DNA of 64,000 nt from Blastochloris tepida. GTDB lineage: Bacteria > Pseudomonadota > Alphaproteobacteria > Rhizobiales > Xanthobacteraceae. The translations under genes were made by a program, and so were the position numbers. The stretch lies in the NCBI RefSeq assembly GCF_003966715.1, contig NZ_AP018907.1, forward strand, positions 1,104,001-1,168,000. The letters run 5' to 3'. The notes beneath the pieces are model-generated. The model was not told where the DNA came from. It saw nothing but the letters and a program-made list of their open reading frames with translations, and searched no databases. Shown here one piece after another: positions 63,659 through 64,000 of this stretch (position 1 is its first letter; every line of letters starts with the position of its first letter).

Positions 63659-63785
63659 TAGTGGTCCGGCCCTGACATTTGCATCCGCAAATGTCAGGGC
63701 AAGTCTGCCCACAAGTCATTGATTATGTGGATGAAATTTTTTCGACGCGTGGGTGCCAAGCGTCGGATTTCATCCACTGGAGCAT
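63659..63785. repeat. Dispersed two-hairpin repeat, copy 2
   Basis: Same order of hairpins as at 3259-3385: CCCTGACATTTGC (63670-63682) with GCAAATGTCAGGG (63687-63699), then the CGACGCGTGGGTGCCAAGCG hairpin. Direct orientation relative to copy 1, about 60.4 kb away. Recombination between them would remove the quorum-sensing-distal part, the arsenic loci and the prophage together. Confidence 0.75.
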
Positions 63786-63904
63786 TTTCCGCACAAGTGG
63801 ATACCGGTTGTGCGAAAGACCCGAAGGGCCGCGTCAGCGAAAATGCGACAAACCAGAAACTTAGAGCGTCCGATCTGATGCAGTCAGATCGGATCACGCT
63901 CTAG
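63779..63904 (+). repeat. Interspersed palindromic repeat
   Basis: GGAGCATTTTCCGCACAAGT, then CGGTTGTGCGAAAGACCCGA and a hairpin GAGCGTCCGATCTGATGCAG / TCAGATCGGATCACGCTCTA. It is an inverted partner of 62993-63095 but has an extra CCCGAAGGGCCGCGTC segment. It abuts the two-hairpin repeat. Confidence 0.8.
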
Positions 63905-64000
63905 CGTCGGGTTGCGCCGCCAAAACGGACGCCGGTTCGGAACCGTTGTCCTGAAATCGTTTGCGGTCGATCCCTGCAGTCTGGCGGAAGGGGATAAGCC

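Larger units (their letters stand above)
63471..64000. other. Non-coding right edge with dispersed repeats
   Basis: No gene is supported. The region contains the second copy of the two-hairpin element (63659-63785) followed directly by an interspersed palindromic repeat (63779-63904). The stretch just upstream of tRNA-Val (63471-63560) should contain its promoter. Confidence 0.4.

Overview
The window is GC-rich chromosomal DNA from an alphaproteobacterium, most likely of the order Hyphomicrobiales (Rhizobiales). The evidence is the gene content and the interspersed palindromic repeats built around a core such as GCATTTTCCGCAAAAGTGG (near 13.4, 17.6, 63.0 and 63.8 kb). The species cannot be named from the sequence alone.

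Left part (1-13.7 kb). A remnant of a P-type ATPase and a small DUF2177 membrane protein come first. A LuxR/LuxI quorum-sensing pair follows, with a perfect 11-4-11 bp palindrome in front of luxI. Then come an HU-like protein, IS256 and IS3 remnants, and two molybdenum-cofactor genes (moaA, mobA). Next is an arsenic resistance block of two divergent units. On the minus strand lie an ArsR-ArsC fusion, a glutaredoxin-type ArsC and Acr3. On the plus strand lie arsR, an ArsP-type permease, and an unusual redox module of thioredoxin-like protein, DsbB, membrane thioredoxin and CcdA, followed by a DUF4405 membrane protein.

Middle part (13.7-21.4 kb, minus strand). This is an arsenite oxidation locus: aioX (periplasmic arsenite sensor), aioS (histidine kinase), aioR (sigma-54 activator), aioB (Rieske subunit, Tat signal), aioA (molybdopterin subunit) and a DUF2478 protein. 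A plausible sigma-54 promoter and a 20-bp palindrome lie before aioB. MoaA and MobA can supply the Mo-bisMGD cofactor that AioA needs, so resistance, oxidation and cofactor supply are physically linked.

Right part (21.7-62.7 kb). This is an apparently complete Mu-like transposable prophage of 40,986 bp. Its ends are 5'-TGTA...TACA-3', and each end carries two 20-bp transposase-binding-type repeats. It reads right to left. A LexA-like repressor (plus strand) diverges from ner, a small gene, a ParB-like gene, a regulator, the MuA transposase, MuB, accessory genes, a DnaA-domain protein, Gam, an MT-A70 methyltransferase and GemA. The Mor/C-type late activator follows. The late region holds an endolysin, spanins, Mu-type head genes, then a tail module in the gene order of phage P2 (V-W-J-I-fibre-FI-FII-E-E'-T-U-X-D). 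The last genes are a Com-like zinc-finger gene overlapping a DNA methyltransferase, at the place where Mu keeps com-mom. Three copies of CCCTGACGGGCGTCAGGG head the three late gene blocks, each exactly 22 nt before a -10-like hexamer. This looks like a late-promoter regulon driven by the C-like protein. A canonical T TTT TTC slippery site joins E and E'.

Right edge (62.7-64 kb). It holds 3' fragments of tRNA-Arg and tRNA-Gly genes (attachment-site scars of other elements), an intact tRNA-Val(CAC) and inverted dispersed repeats.
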